NCBI RefSeq assembly: GCF_029213205.1 | Contig: NZ_JARGNH010000017.1 | Coordinates: forward strand, 1-41,044 | Length of the DNA stretch: 41,044 nucleotides | Direction: 5' to 3' | DNA from: Pseudooceanicola sp. | Lineage (GTDB): Bacteria > Pseudomonadota > Alphaproteobacteria > Rhodobacterales > Rhodobacteraceae | In this document: piece by piece, positions 7,938 to 16,747 of the stretch | Layout: each line of letters starts with the position of its first letter | Numbering within the stretch: the first letter of the stretch is position 1 | Position numbers and translations under genes: made by a program | Notes under the pieces: model-generated | Seen by the model: only the letters and a program-made list of their open reading frames with translations | What the model was told of the DNA's origin: nothing | Database searches by the model: none

Positions 7938-9059
7938 ATGACTGACGAGCTTACCCCAGAACCCGACCGGATCGACGGCGCGCCGCATCCCCGCGACACG
8001 CCCGAGATCTTTGGTCAGGACGCCGCCCAGGCTGGATTTCTGACCGCGTTCAATTCCGGCCATCTGCATCACGCCTGGCTGATCACCGGGCCCAAGGGCA
8101 CCGGCAAGGCGACGCTGGCCTGGTCGATCGCGCGGTTTCTGCTGGCCACCCCGTTGGCCGACAGTGCTGGTCTGTTCGGGGCGCCGCCACCCGTCGAAAC
8201 CCTGGCCATCGACCCCGAACACCCGGTCGCGCGGCGGATGCGTTCGGGGGCCGAACAGGGGCTGTTCGTGCTGCGCCGCCCCTATGACGACAAGGCCAAG
8301 CGGTTGAAGCAAGAGATCACCGTCGACGAAGCCCGCAAGATGAAGGGCTTTTTCGCCCTGTCCTCGGCGGATGGTGGGCGCCGGGTGGTGATCGTCGATG
8401 CCGCCGACGAAATGAACGTCAACGCCGCCAATGCGATCCTCAAGATCCTCGAAGAGCCGCCTGCCAAGACCACGATCCTGATGGTGGCGCACCGGCCCTC
8501 GGCGCTGCTGCCGACGATCCGCTCGCGCTGTCGGGAATTGCGGCTGGCGCCGCTGTCGGTGCAGGATATCGCCCGGGCGCTGGATCAGGCCGGGATCGAC
8601 ACCGCCGGACAGACGGATGCGCTGGCGGCGTTGGCGGCCGGATCGGCGGGCGAGGCGATGCGCCTCTGCCTGCTGGAGGGGCCGAAACTCTATGCCGAGC
8701 TGATCGCCACCTTTGCCGGGCTGCCCCGGCTTGACCGGCGCCGTGCCCTGACGCTGGCCGACAGTGCCGCGGCCCGCGGCGCCGAGGAACGGCGCAAGCT
8801 GGTGCACAGCCTGACCGCGCTGTTCCTCGCCCGGCTGGCCCGCACTGGCGCCATCGGTGCCCCGCCGAGCCCGGAGGCGGCGCCGGGCGAGGCGACGCTG
8901 CTGGCGCGTCTGGCCCCGGACAGCGCCGCGGCACGACGCTGGGCCGAAGCGGCCGAGCTGATCGGCGCCCGCGCCCGGCATGGCGCTGCCGTTAACCTTG
9001 ACCCTGCGGCGTTGATCCTTGATACCCTGTTCAAGATCCAAAAGACCGCCGCGGCCTGA
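7938..9059 (+). CDS. holB: DNA polymerase III subunit delta'
   Basis: Clamp-loader subunit of the replicative polymerase. The AAA+ fold is recognisable: GHLHHAWLITGPKGTGKATL (Walker A, residues ~51-59), a Walker B-like VVIVDAADEMN, the sensor region ANAILKILEEPPAKTTILMV and IRSRCRELRLAPL. The C-terminal ~150 residues are the helical collar. ATG 7938 is chosen because it starts MTDELTPEP directly before the IFGQ domain entry. In-frame starts a few codons upstream cannot be excluded. The 373-aa length fits alphaproteobacterial delta'. It lies between tmk and a tatD-family gene in the same direction, which is a common arrangement. Confidence 0.92.
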   Translation: MTDELTPEPDRIDGAPHPRDTPEIFGQDAAQAGFLTAFNSGHLHHAWLITGPKGTGKATLAWSIARFLLATPLADSAGLFGAPPPVETLAIDPEHPVARRMRSGAEQGLFVLRRPYDDKAKRLKQEITVDEARKMKGFFALSSADGGRRVVIVDAADEMNVNAANAILKILEEPPAKTTILMVAHRPSALLPTIRSRCRELRLAPLSVQDIARALDQAGIDTAGQTDALAALAAGSAGEAMRLCLLEGPKLYAELIATFAGLPRLDRRRALTLADSAAARGAEERRKLVHSLTALFLARLARTGAIGAPPSPEAAPGEATLLARLAPDSAAARRWAEAAELIGARARHGAAVNLDPAALILDTLFKIQKTAAA

Positions 9060-9081
9060 CCCGGCGCCGACCGAGGCCGCA

Positions 9082-9885
9082 ATGAATATTCCGCAGATCA
9101 CCGACAGCCATTGCCACCTCGATTTCCCGGATTTCGATGGGGAACATGGCGAGGTGATTGCCCGCGCCGCCGCCGCCGGGGTCACCCGCATGGTCACCAT
9201 CTGCACCAAGCTGCAAAACGAACCGGCGGTGCGTGCCCTGGCCGAGGCGCATGACCCGGTGTTCTATGCCGCCGCCAGCCACCCGATGAGCGTGGCCAGT
9301 GAGCCGATGGCGACCACCGATCAGCTGATCGCGCTGGCCCGGCATCCGAAATTCGTCGGTATCGGTGAGACCGGTCTGGACTACCACTATTCCGCCGACA
9401 GCGCCGAGGCGCAGCAGGAGTCGCTGCGCATTCATATCGCCGCAGCCCGCGCCACCGGCCTGCCGCTGATCATCCATGCCCGCGACGCCGATGACGATGC
9501 CGCCCGTATCCTGTCCGAAGAATACCGCAACGGCGCCTATTCCTGCGTCATGCATTGCTTTACGTCTTCGCCGGAGCTGGCGCGTGCCGCGCTCGACCTC
9601 GGGTTCTATCTGTCGATGTCGGGAATCACCGCCTTTCCGAAAAGCCAGCCGTTGCGCGATATCTTTGCCGCCGTGCCGCTCGACCGGATCCTGGTGGAAA
9701 CCGACAGCCCCTATCTGGCGCCGCCACCGCATCGCGGGCGGCGCAACGAACCGGCCTATACCGCCGACACGGCGCGCAGGGCGGCAGAGACTTTTGGCCT
9801 CGACTATGCGGCATTTGCCGCCGCGACCCAGGCCAATTTCGATCGGCTGTTCTGGAAAGCCGCCGCATGGAGGGCCGCCGCGTAA
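9082..9885 (+). CDS. tatD: TatD-family metal-dependent deoxyribonuclease
   Basis: TIM-barrel metallohydrolase of the amidohydrolase superfamily. TatD-type enzymes act as metal-dependent 3'-5' DNases. Metal ligands are visible: DSHCHLDF (D8, H10, H12), GIGETGLDYHY with the bridging Glu at ~93, LPLIIHARDA with a His, MHCFTSS with a His, and LVETDSPYLAPPPHRGRRNEP near the C-terminus, a hallmark of the family. The 267-aa length is normal. It begins 22 bases after holB, and its TAA overlaps the next ATG by one base, so it belongs to the same operon. Confidence 0.9.
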   Translation: MNIPQITDSHCHLDFPDFDGEHGEVIARAAAAGVTRMVTICTKLQNEPAVRALAEAHDPVFYAAASHPMSVASEPMATTDQLIALARHPKFVGIGETGLDYHYSADSAEAQQESLRIHIAAARATGLPLIIHARDADDDAARILSEEYRNGAYSCVMHCFTSSPELARAALDLGFYLSMSGITAFPKSQPLRDIFAAVPLDRILVETDSPYLAPPPHRGRRNEPAYTADTARRAAETFGLDYAAFAAATQANFDRLFWKAAAWRAAA

Positions 9886-10682
9886 TGGGCGAATTGCGTT
9901 TTACCATCCTCGGCTGTGGATCCTCGGGCGGGGTGCCGCGTCTGGGCGGAAAATGGGGCGATTGTGATCCCAACGAGCCACGCAATATCCGCCATCGCTG
10001 TGCGCTTCTGGTCGAACGCGAGGGGGCGGATGGCACCACCTCCGTGCTGATCGACACCGGGCCGGACCTGCGCCAGCAATTGCTGAATGCCGGGGTCGGG
10101 CGGCTGGATTCGGTGATCTGGACCCATTCCCATGCCGATCATGTGCATGGGCTCGATGACCTCAGGATGATCGTCTACAACATGCGCAAACGGCTGCATG
10201 TCTGGGCCGATGGCGACACCCAGAACGATCTGTTCTCGCGCTTTGGCTATGCCTTCGTGCAGCCCGCAGGTTCGCCCTATCCGCCAATCATGAACATGCA
10301 CACGATCGACGGGCCGATCACCATCGATGGCGACGGCGGCGAGATCGTGTTCGAGCCGTTCAAGGTCAACCATGGGGCCATCGACGCGCTGGGGTTCCGG
10401 ATCGGTGATCTGGCCTATCTGCCCGATGTCGCCAAGATGACGGACGAAGCCTGGGCGGCGGTGCAGGGCCTCGATTGCTGGATCCTCGACGCGCTGCGCC
10501 GGGAACCGCATCCGACTCATTCGCATCTGGCGCAATCGCTGGAATGGATCGAACGGGCGGCGCCGAAGCGCGCGGTGCTGACCAATATGCATATCGACCT
10601 CGATTACGCGACCGTTGCCGCCGAAACCCCCGATCACATCGTTCCGGCCTATGACGGCATGACGATCACCTACCCGGCCTGA
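9885..10682 (+). CDS. metallo-beta-lactamase-fold hydrolase (PhnP-like)
   Basis: Cytosolic MBL-fold protein. The zinc-binding motif is THSHADHVHGLDD (H81, H83, D85, H86), followed by later ligands (FKVNHGAIDALGFR, THSHLAQSLEW, NMHIDLDY). The early CGSSGGVPRLGGKWGDCD matches the PhnP-type subgroup, whose best-known member is a cyclic phosphodiesterase of phosphonate breakdown. No phosphonate genes are nearby, so a general phosphodiesterase role is more likely, and the substrate is not defined by sequence. The start overlaps the tatD stop (TAATG). The 265-aa length is typical. The tatD-MBL pairing recurs in alphaproteobacteria. Confidence 0.85.
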   Translation: MGELRFTILGCGSSGGVPRLGGKWGDCDPNEPRNIRHRCALLVEREGADGTTSVLIDTGPDLRQQLLNAGVGRLDSVIWTHSHADHVHGLDDLRMIVYNMRKRLHVWADGDTQNDLFSRFGYAFVQPAGSPYPPIMNMHTIDGPITIDGDGGEIVFEPFKVNHGAIDALGFRIGDLAYLPDVAKMTDEAWAAVQGLDCWILDALRREPHPTHSHLAQSLEWIERAAPKRAVLTNMHIDLDYATVAAETPDHIVPAYDGMTITYPA

Positions 10683-10686
10683 CCGG

Positions 10687-11622
10687 ATGCAAGCGCTGAT
10701 CACGGTCATCCTGCCGGTGTTCCTGTTGATCGGTGCCGGATGGGCGGCGACGCGCGGCGGGTTGACCGCCGCCGCGATGTCAGAGGCGCTGACCAAATTC
10801 GCCCAGGTGGTCGCCTTTCCCTGCCTGCTGTTCCGCGCGGTGGTGAACCTCGATATCGGCCAGGAATTCAACGCGCCGCTGTTGCTGTCCTATTATGCCG
10901 CCGCCGCCGCCTGTTTCTTTATCGGCATGTTCGCTGCGCATTACGTGTTTCGCCGCGACTGGGAAGACAGCGTCGTCGTCGGCTTTTGCTGCCTGTTCTC
11001 GAACACGTTGATGCTGGCAATCCCGATCACCGAACGCGCCTATGGTCACGAGGCGCTGGCCTCGAATTTCGCCATCGTCGCGATCCATGCGCCGTTCTGC
11101 TACACCCTCGGCATTGTGTCGATGGAGCTGGTGCGGGCCGGTCAGAACGGATTTCGCCCGCTGGCGCTGGGCCGTCAGATCCTGCGCCAGGTGGTGGCCA
11201 ATCCGCTGGTGATCGCGCTGGCGCTGGGCTTTGTGGTGAACCTGGCCGGGCTGATCACCCCGGTGCCGCTCTATGCGGCGATCAATATGCTGGCCAATGC
11301 GGCGGTGCCGGTCGGGTTGTTCGCGATCGGCGGGGTGCTGACCCAATACAAGCTTGAGGGCGACGGGCGGCTGATCGCCATGGTCTGCGTCATTGCCCTG
11401 ATGGTGCATCCGGCCTTGATGTGGGCGACGGGCAGTGTCGCCGGGCTGTCGCAATCGGCCTTCCGCTCGGCAGTGATCACCGCCGCAGTGGCGCCGGGGG
11501 TGAATTCCTATGTCTTTGCCAATATCTATGGCCGGGCGGAACGGGTGGCGGCCTCGTCGGTCTTGATGACCACGATGGGCTGTCTGCTGAGCGTCTGGCT
11601 CTGGTTGACCCTGCTGCCTTGA
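10687..11622 (+). CDS. AEC (auxin efflux carrier) family transporter
   Basis: Inner-membrane transporter of the AEC family, with about ten hydrophobic segments spread over 311 residues. It opens with MQALITVILPVFLLIGAGWA and has the family's central break with conserved Asn/Pro (VANPLVIALALGFVVNLAGL, then NAAVPVGLFAIGG). Relatives export or exchange small organic anions such as malonate or malate. The substrate cannot be read from the sequence. It starts 4 bases after the MBL gene and may be the last gene of the tmk-holB run. It faces the convergent phosphatase gene, with 19 bases between the stops. Confidence 0.85.
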   Translation: MQALITVILPVFLLIGAGWAATRGGLTAAAMSEALTKFAQVVAFPCLLFRAVVNLDIGQEFNAPLLLSYYAAAAACFFIGMFAAHYVFRRDWEDSVVVGFCCLFSNTLMLAIPITERAYGHEALASNFAIVAIHAPFCYTLGIVSMELVRAGQNGFRPLALGRQILRQVVANPLVIALALGFVVNLAGLITPVPLYAAINMLANAAVPVGLFAIGGVLTQYKLEGDGRLIAMVCVIALMVHPALMWATGSVAGLSQSAFRSAVITAAVAPGVNSYVFANIYGRAERVAASSVLMTTMGCLLSVWLWLTLLP

Positions 11623-11641
11623 GGCGCGGCGCGGGGTCCGC

Positions 11642-12394
11642 TTAACCCAGCAATCTGGTGCGCAATGCCGCGCGAGTCGCCTCTGGCACCCCGATGGCCG
11701 CCAAATAGCCCACAGCGCCGCCGTGTTCGCGATCCAGCCAGTCCAGCGTTGCCCGCATCGTTTCCGGGCGCGAGCCGAGCACCCGTTCGGCATGCGCCGG
11801 ATCGGTCCCTCGGGCGCGAGAGCGGGCGCGCAGCACCGCGATCAGCCCGGCGCCATGACTGGCGGTGCGGGCGTAATCGGCCACCACGGCGTCGCGACCG
11901 ACCTCGGCGTTTTCCAGCAGCAGCGCCGCGATCAGCCCGGTGCGATCCTTGCCCGCCGTGCAGTGGAACAGCACCGTGCCCGGATGCGGCTGAGCCAGGA
12001 AATCCAGCGCCTCGGCAAAGGCCGGGCCGCAGCCACTCAACCCGGCGCGATAGCGCAGCCCCATGTCAAAGCCGCCCGGCTGTCCTTGCGCCATCGCGTC
12101 AATCGTGGCCAGCCGGTCATAGAGCGGCAGGTGGCGATATTGCACCGCGTCGTGATCGGCCAGCGGGTTCGGCGCCTCGTCGACCTCGTGATGCGAGCGC
12201 AGGTCGAGGATGGTGGTCAGCCCCGAGGCCAGCAGCGCCGCGAGTCCGGCGCTGTCGAGTCCGCGCAACGCGTCGCCGCGCAGGTAGGCGCCATCCCGGG
12301 TGCGTTCGCCGCTGCCGGTCGGATGGCCGCCAAGCCCGCGGATATTATGCACGCCGCTCAACATTGGTCCGTTTGCCATGTCGCTCATTGTCAT
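11642..12394 (-). CDS. protein tyrosine/serine phosphatase-like protein
   Basis: Dual-specificity or tyrosine phosphatase of the Y_phosphatase3 type. The P-loop HCTAGKDRTG carries the catalytic Cys145 and Arg151 (CX5R). The preceding segments, NIRGLGGHPT, LRGDALRGL and TTILDLRSHHEVDE, are typical of this group. The 250-aa length is normal. The start at 12394 (MTMSDMANG) has AGGGGAA upstream. An ATG-equivalent further out would only add a basic unconserved tail. There is no signal peptide, so it is cytosolic. Its real substrate is unknown. It lies downstream of modC on the same strand with a gap of about 55 bases and could be cotranscribed, with no obvious functional link to molybdate. Confidence 0.85.
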   Translation of the reverse strand: MTMSDMANGPMLSGVHNIRGLGGHPTGSGERTRDGAYLRGDALRGLDSAGLAALLASGLTTILDLRSHHEVDEAPNPLADHDAVQYRHLPLYDRLATIDAMAQGQPGGFDMGLRYRAGLSGCGPAFAEALDFLAQPHPGTVLFHCTAGKDRTGLIAALLLENAEVGRDAVVADYARTASHGAGLIAVLRARSRARGTDPAHAERVLGSRPETMRATLDWLDREHGGAVGYLAAIGVPEATRAALRTRLLG

Positions 12395-12448
12395 TTCCCC
12401 TATGTCGCGGCGACTTTGGCGGGGTTGCCGGGGGGCTGCAACCAAAGG

Positions 12449-13540
12449 TCAGAACCGTGCAACATCGCCGCGCGCCACCGCCACCGATTTCACGATGGCA
12501 TGGCAATGCCGCCCCGGCACCAGATCGAGCGCCAGAGCCGAGCGGGCGGTCAGCCGCGCCAGGATCAGATCCTCGCCGACCTTGAGCTGCGCGATCACCC
12601 CCGGCCCCTGGCCCTGTTTCACCGCGACCACCACCGCTGGCAGGATGTTGAGTGCCGACAGCCCCTGAGGCCGGTCGCGCGCCAGGATCACATCCTGCGC
12701 CTCGATCCGCACCCGCAGGCGGGTGCCGGGATCGGCGGCGACATGCGGCAGGAACAGCTGTCCACCGGACACTGCGATCTCGCTCAGCCCGTCCGGGTGA
12801 TGGCGGATAATCTGGCCGCTCAGCAGCGCCCCGGCCTGACGCAGGCCAAAACGCGGCGCCAGGTCGGGATCGGCGAACAGCACCTCGGCCAGCCCTGCCG
12901 CGACCACCTGACCCTCAGCCAGCAGCACGACCGAGGTCGCCAGCCGCGCCACCTCTTCCATCACATGGCTAACATAGAGGATCGGCAGCGCCGCCTCGTC
13001 GCGCAGCCGTTCAAGATAGGGCAGGATCTCGTCCTTGCGTTCGGGGTCGAGCGCGGCCAGCGGTTCGTCCATCAGCAGCAGCTCCGGCGCCGACAGCAGC
13101 GCCCGCCCGATGGCCACCCGTTGCTTTTCACCCCCCGAAAGCGCACCGGGGCGCCGGGCCAGCAGCGGCCCGATGCCCAGCATCTCTACCACCCGCGCGG
13201 TTGCGGCGGCGTCCGGTCGGCGCCCGGTCACCCTGGCCGGATAGGCCAGATTGGCGGCGGCGCTGAGATGCGGAAACAGCCGCCCCTCCTGGAACACATA
13301 ACCGATCCGACGCTGATGCGGTGGCAGGCAGAGCCTGGCGGCAGAATCGCACAGCACCCGGTCACCCAGCCGGATCTGGCCCCGGTCGGGGCGCAGCAGC
13401 CCGGCCACCGCATTGACCAGCGTGGTCTTGCCGGCGCCGGAATGCCCGAACAGCGCGGTGACCCCGCCCGGCGCCTCGAACGCGGCGGTCAGGGTGAACG
13501 CCCCGACCCGGTGGCTGATATCGACGCTGAGCCCGCTCAT
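12449..13540 (-). CDS. modC: molybdate ABC transporter ATP-binding protein
   Basis: ATPase of the molybdate importer. Walker A is GHSGAGKTT (residues 32-40), the Q-loop is YVFQEGRLFPHLS, the signature is LSGGEKQRVAIGRALL and Walker B is LLLMDEPLAALD, followed by the switch His (YVSHVMEE). The C-terminal domain (~285-360, with LSALNILPAVV and GEDLILARLTARSALAL) is the TOBE/Mop domain found in ModC, which separates it from other importer ATPases. The 363-aa length is typical. The start overlaps the end of modB by 4 bases (ATGA). It works on the cytosolic face with ModB and a periplasmic ModA that is not present here. Confidence 0.93.
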   Translation of the reverse strand: MSGLSVDISHRVGAFTLTAAFEAPGGVTALFGHSGAGKTTLVNAVAGLLRPDRGQIRLGDRVLCDSAARLCLPPHQRRIGYVFQEGRLFPHLSAAANLAYPARVTGRRPDAAATARVVEMLGIGPLLARRPGALSGGEKQRVAIGRALLSAPELLLMDEPLAALDPERKDEILPYLERLRDEAALPILYVSHVMEEVARLATSVVLLAEGQVVAAGLAEVLFADPDLAPRFGLRQAGALLSGQIIRHHPDGLSEIAVSGGQLFLPHVAADPGTRLRVRIEAQDVILARDRPQGLSALNILPAVVVAVKQGQGPGVIAQLKVGEDLILARLTARSALALDLVPGRHCHAIVKSVAVARGDVARF

Positions 13541-14232
13541 GCCATGCCGATCCGGCGTGACAGCGCCCGTGCCAGCGCCTCGGATCCGACCAGCGCGATC
13601 ATCGAAATCACGATGGAAACGCCGACCAGCGCCACCACCGCGGCCTCGCCACCCGGCACCTGCAGAAAGGTGTAGATCGCCGAAGCCAGGGTCCGGGTCT
13701 CACCGGGGATGTTGGAGACGAATGTGATCGTCGCACCGAATTCGCCCATTGCCTTGGCAAAGGCCAGGATCGCACCGGTCAGCACCCCGGGCAGCGACAG
13801 CGGAAGGGTGACGGTGGCGAACACCCGCCAGGGCGCGGCGCCAAGGGTGGCCGAGGCGTCTTCGAGCCGCTGGTCCACCGCTTCGATCGACAGGCGCATG
13901 GCGCGCACCATCAGCGGAAAGCCCATCACCGCGGCGGCCAGCGCCGCGCCGGTCCAGCGGAAGGCGAAGACCAGACCCAGATGCGCCTCAAGCCAGCCGC
14001 CAATCACGCCCTGCGGGCCAAGGCTGGCCAGCAGCAGATAGCCGGTGACCACCGGCGGCATCACCAGCGGCAGATGCACCAGCCCGTTCAGGATGTCACG
14101 CCCGGGAAACCGGAAACGGGACAGCAGATAGGCGACCGCGAGGGCGACGGGTAAGGACAGCAGCGTCGCCCAAAAGGCAACCTTCAGCGACAGCGTCACC
14201 GCTTGCCATTCCTCGGGGCCCAGCCAACCCAT
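13537..14232 (-). CDS. modB: molybdate ABC transporter permease
   Basis: Inner-membrane channel of the molybdate importer, with 5-6 hydrophobic segments over 231 residues. The EAA-type cytosolic loop that contacts ModC is visible (LEDASATLGAAPWRVFATVTLPLSLPGVLTGAILAF, residues ~130-165), followed by the ModB-typical FAKAMGEFGATITFVSNIPGET. ATG 14232 (MGWLGPEEW) is preferred: an upstream frame would add a polar 22-residue tail that runs into IS debris. Upstream of the gene, where modA normally lies, there is only a transposase remnant. Expression may therefore depend on sequence brought in or left by that insertion. Confidence 0.92.
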   Translation of the reverse strand: MGWLGPEEWQAVTLSLKVAFWATLLSLPVALAVAYLLSRFRFPGRDILNGLVHLPLVMPPVVTGYLLLASLGPQGVIGGWLEAHLGLVFAFRWTGAALAAAVMGFPLMVRAMRLSIEAVDQRLEDASATLGAAPWRVFATVTLPLSLPGVLTGAILAFAKAMGEFGATITFVSNIPGETRTLASAIYTFLQVPGGEAAVVALVGVSIVISMIALVGSEALARALSRRIGMA

Positions 14233-14359
14233 TTCGCCGCCACACCTTTCCGCACGATCCAATCGGGGGATCTGGCAAGTCGGGGTGGGGTTTGGCAAGC
14301 CCTAGTCACCTGGAACTGTAATTCGTATCGTTGACCTGATGTATATCGGGAGATGATGC

Positions 14360-14870
14360 GATGGTGGGGCGTTTGGCAGACGCGGTCGTTCTGCGCGACG
14401 AGGAACGCGCCTTCCTCGAGGCACAGGTCGGCGACACAAGGCGGCACGGTCGCTCTCGGACCGGTGCAGGATGATCTTGCTCTGCGCGCAAGGGCTTCAA
14501 AGCAAGGAGGTTGGTGCGCGGCTCGGGATGCATGAGCACATTGTTGGCAAGTGGCGCAGGCGGTTTGTGAAGGACCGGATCGAGGGATTGACCGACGAAT
14601 ACCGCCCCGGTCGGCCACGCACTGTATCGGACGATCAGGTTGCCGCGGTAGTCGAACGCACGCGGAACAGCACGCCGAAGGATGCCACCTATTGGTCGAT
14701 CCGCTCCATGGCGGCCGCCGGACGAAGCATACTGGACCGGCTTGGAAGAGCAAAAAGCAGCATGAAACCTAAACCCGATACACCTTGGAAACGCTGCGAA
14801 CCTGTCCGAAAAGATGGGACCACTTTAGTTTTCCAGCTTCTTGCTGAAACCATTGGACAGGCGGGCAAGG
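14360..14870 (+). pseudogene. IS630-family transposase remnant, frameshifted and 3'-truncated
   Basis: The frame from ATG 14360 (MVGRLADAVVLRDEERAFLEAQV) begins like an IS630-family transposase. Just after AQV (about 14430) one base appears to be missing: the reading continues in another frame as SDRCRMILLCAQGLQSKEVG, then a helix-turn-helix and the linker phrase DRIEGLTDEYRPGRPRTVSD. After YWSIRSMAA (about 14712) similarity ends, and the DDE catalytic region is absent. The rest of the frame to 14884 is unrelated sequence that also covers the end of the neighbouring SDR gene. The element is dead and marks a past insertion and deletion between modB and the SDR. Confidence 0.75.
14801..14861. 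repeat. possible end of a second insertion sequence or a weak hairpin
   Basis: CCTGTCC (14801-14807) and GGACAGG (14855-14861) are inverted 7-mers around a 47-base, AT-richer segment containing GATGGGACCACTTTAG. That phrase resembles terminal sequence of some IS3-type elements, but I cannot assign it. It lies between the IS630 remnant and the end of the SDR gene, so it may be a second layer of insertion debris. Confidence 0.25.
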
Positions 14871-14871
14871 A

Positions 14872-15666
14872 TTATACCGCGTAGAGCCGGTTCTGCAGCT
14901 TGGCCATGCCGAGTATCCAGCGGTCATAATCGGCGGTCTTGCGGGTCATATACTCGCCCACCTGCGGATGCGGCAGGATCGCAAAGCGACCCTCGGCCAG
15001 ACCGTTCAGGGCGGCGGCGGCGCAAGCTTCGGCGGTGATCAGCCCATCGCCCGCTTGCGGCCCGGAGCGGCCATCGCCGCCCATCTCGTCGAGCATCGGG
15101 GTATCCACCCCCTGCGGGCAGAGGATCGAGACCCGGATTCCCGCGGAATAGTGACTGATCGCCAGGTTTTCAGCAAAGCCGACGGCGGCGTGTTTGGTGG
15201 TGCCATAGATGGCGCTGCCGATCTGGTTCAGCAGGCCCGCCGCACTGACCGTATGCAGAAAGCGGCCCTCGCCACGCGCGATCATGCCCGGCAGAAGCAG
15301 CGCGGCGGCATGGACATGGGCCATCACATTGACCTCCCAGGCGCGCTGCCAGTCTGAGGAATCGGCCCCGGCGGCATTGCTGAAGCTGGTGTCCACCCCA
15401 TTGGCGATGCCGGCATTCGAACACATCAACCCGATTGGCCCATGCCGGGCCTCGGCCGCCGCGATCAGATCGGCCATTGCGCTGCGGTCGCGCACATCGG
15501 TCGGCACCGCGAGCCCGCCAATCTCTTGCGCGACGGCCTCGGCCGCCGCTGCGTTGAGGTCGGCCACGGTGACCCGCGCGCCCTCTGCCGCCAGCGCCCG
15601 CGCCAATGCCGCGCCGATTCCCGAAGCGCCGCCGGTGACAATGGCCGAGACATCCTTGAACCGCAT
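14872..15666 (-). CDS. short-chain dehydrogenase/reductase (SDR)
   Basis: Classical NAD(P)-dependent oxidoreductase of 264 residues. The Rossmann motif TGGASGIG lies at residues 11-18, and SNAG follows at ~83. The catalytic tetrad is N113, S141, Y154 and K158 (IYGTTKHA). An Asp after beta-2 (VADLN) suggests preference for NAD(H), which is inference. The substrate is unknown: SDR sequence rarely reveals it, and the neighbours (divergent alpha/beta hydrolase, dead IS) give little help. Its last codons abut the IS remnant and could be slightly altered, although the C-terminus still reads like an SDR end. Confidence 0.9.
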   Translation of the reverse strand: MRFKDVSAIVTGGASGIGAALARALAAEGARVTVADLNAAAAEAVAQEIGGLAVPTDVRDRSAMADLIAAAEARHGPIGLMCSNAGIANGVDTSFSNAAGADSSDWQRAWEVNVMAHVHAAALLLPGMIARGEGRFLHTVSAAGLLNQIGSAIYGTTKHAAVGFAENLAISHYSAGIRVSILCPQGVDTPMLDEMGGDGRSGPQAGDGLITAEACAAAALNGLAEGRFAILPHPQVGEYMTRKTADYDRWILGMAKLQNRLYAV

Positions 15667-15824
15667 GGTTTCCCTCCTCTGCTTTGAGCGCAGATTAGGA
15701 TGTGAACAGGCAGAGACCAGCGAAAATGCAGAACCGCACCAAATGCGTGAAATCGGTATACCGGGCGATTGCCAACCGTCCGGCCGGTTACTACATTCCA
15801 GCTCACAAAATACAGGACATTTTC

Positions 15825-16688
15825 ATGCTTTCCGACAGCGACTATCTCGACGAACCCGATATCCCGACATTGCCTGACTGGGTACAGGCGCTGGACGACA
15901 GTGCCGAAAAGCCGGTGACCCGTGCTGGCGGGATCGGGATCCAGTGGCATGTCTGGGGCGAGGGCAAGCCGCTTTACCTGCTCCATGGCGGTCACGGTTC
16001 GTGGATGCATTGGGCGCGCAATATCGAATGGCTGTCGCGGAACTTTCGGGTGATGGCCGCCGACCTGCCCTCTGCCGGTGACAGCGAGACCTTTGACACC
16101 GACGACCTGCAGGAGCTTGCCAAGCTTGTTGCTGCCGGGATCGACGAACTTGCCGGTGGCGAACCGGTGCGCGGCGCCGGGTTTTCCTTTGGCAGCGTGA
16201 TCGGATCTTTGTGCCTGAAATACATTGAAACCGGGGTCGACGCCTATGCCCTGGTCGGCTCGCCGCTTCTGGGCGGGCGCAGCGGCGTGGATGGGAAATT
16301 GCGCAAGTGGCGCGGCATGCCGGTGCCCGAGCACCGTGTCGCAGCCCATGCCCACAATGTCGGTCTGCTGATGCTGACCGGCGCGGAGAGCGTGACGGAT
16401 GAGGCCACCGCGATCCAGATGGCCCATGCTGAAAAGGCCCGGCCGAGGAAGCGCGGGCTGTTCCATAACCTGGACCTGCTGGGCGAAATCGAAGCCTGGC
16501 CGGGTCAACTGACGGTGATCTACGGATCAGAAGACGCGATCGCCAGAAAGCATCTGGACGAGCGGCAGGCGAATGTCGAGCGGATCAAGCCGGGTTCGGA
16601 GTTCCATGTCATTCCTGACATGGGCCACTGGGTGCAGTATCAGGCCGCAGATCAGGTGAATGACATTCTGATGCGGCGCCTGGACTGA
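15825..16688 (+). CDS. alpha/beta hydrolase
   Basis: Alpha/beta-hydrolase-fold enzyme of 287 residues. The oxyanion region is LYLLHGGHGSWMHW, the nucleophile elbow is GFSFG (Ser121), an acid follows in VIYGSEDAI and the catalytic His is in IPDMGHWVQ near the C-terminus. The start is ATG 15825, with AGGA 8 bases ahead. A longer frame from a GTG at 15702 adds an unconserved basic tail and is rejected. There is no signal peptide. The substrate is unknown: it may be an ester or C-C hydrolase of catabolism, as suggested by the divergent SDR gene, but that is weak. The stop codon is the first part of a tandem repeat. Confidence 0.85.
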   Translation: MLSDSDYLDEPDIPTLPDWVQALDDSAEKPVTRAGGIGIQWHVWGEGKPLYLLHGGHGSWMHWARNIEWLSRNFRVMAADLPSAGDSETFDTDDLQELAKLVAAGIDELAGGEPVRGAGFSFGSVIGSLCLKYIETGVDAYALVGSPLLGGRSGVDGKLRKWRGMPVPEHRVAAHAHNVGLLMLTGAESVTDEATAIQMAHAEKARPRKRGLFHNLDLLGEIEAWPGQLTVIYGSEDAIARKHLDERQANVERIKPGSEFHVIPDMGHWVQYQAADQVNDILMRRLD

Positions 16689-16746
16689 GCCGGGCCCTTG
16701 TCTGAGCCGGGCCCTCGTCTGAGTCGGGCCCTCGTCTGAGTCGGGC
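16686..16746. repeat. 17-bp tandem repeat, about 3.6 copies
   Basis: Units TGAGCCGGGCCCTTGTC, TGAGCCGGGCCCTCGTC and TGAGTCGGGCCCTCGTC are followed by a partial TGAGTCGGGC. The first unit contains the TGA stop of the hydrolase gene, so the duplication started at or just past the gene end. Each unit carries a GGGCCC palindrome. It abuts a roseobacter-type intergenic repeat. Confidence 0.85.
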
Positions 16747-16747
16747 A

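Noticed and set aside
7842-7946. Small plus-strand frame between tmk and holB
   Set aside because: It would give ~34 residues overlapping the holB start, with no ribosome binding site. It is likely non-coding.
11723-13675. Long plus-strand open frame (650 codons)
   Set aside because: It is antisense to the phosphatase and modC genes and has no domain, start signal or sensible composition.
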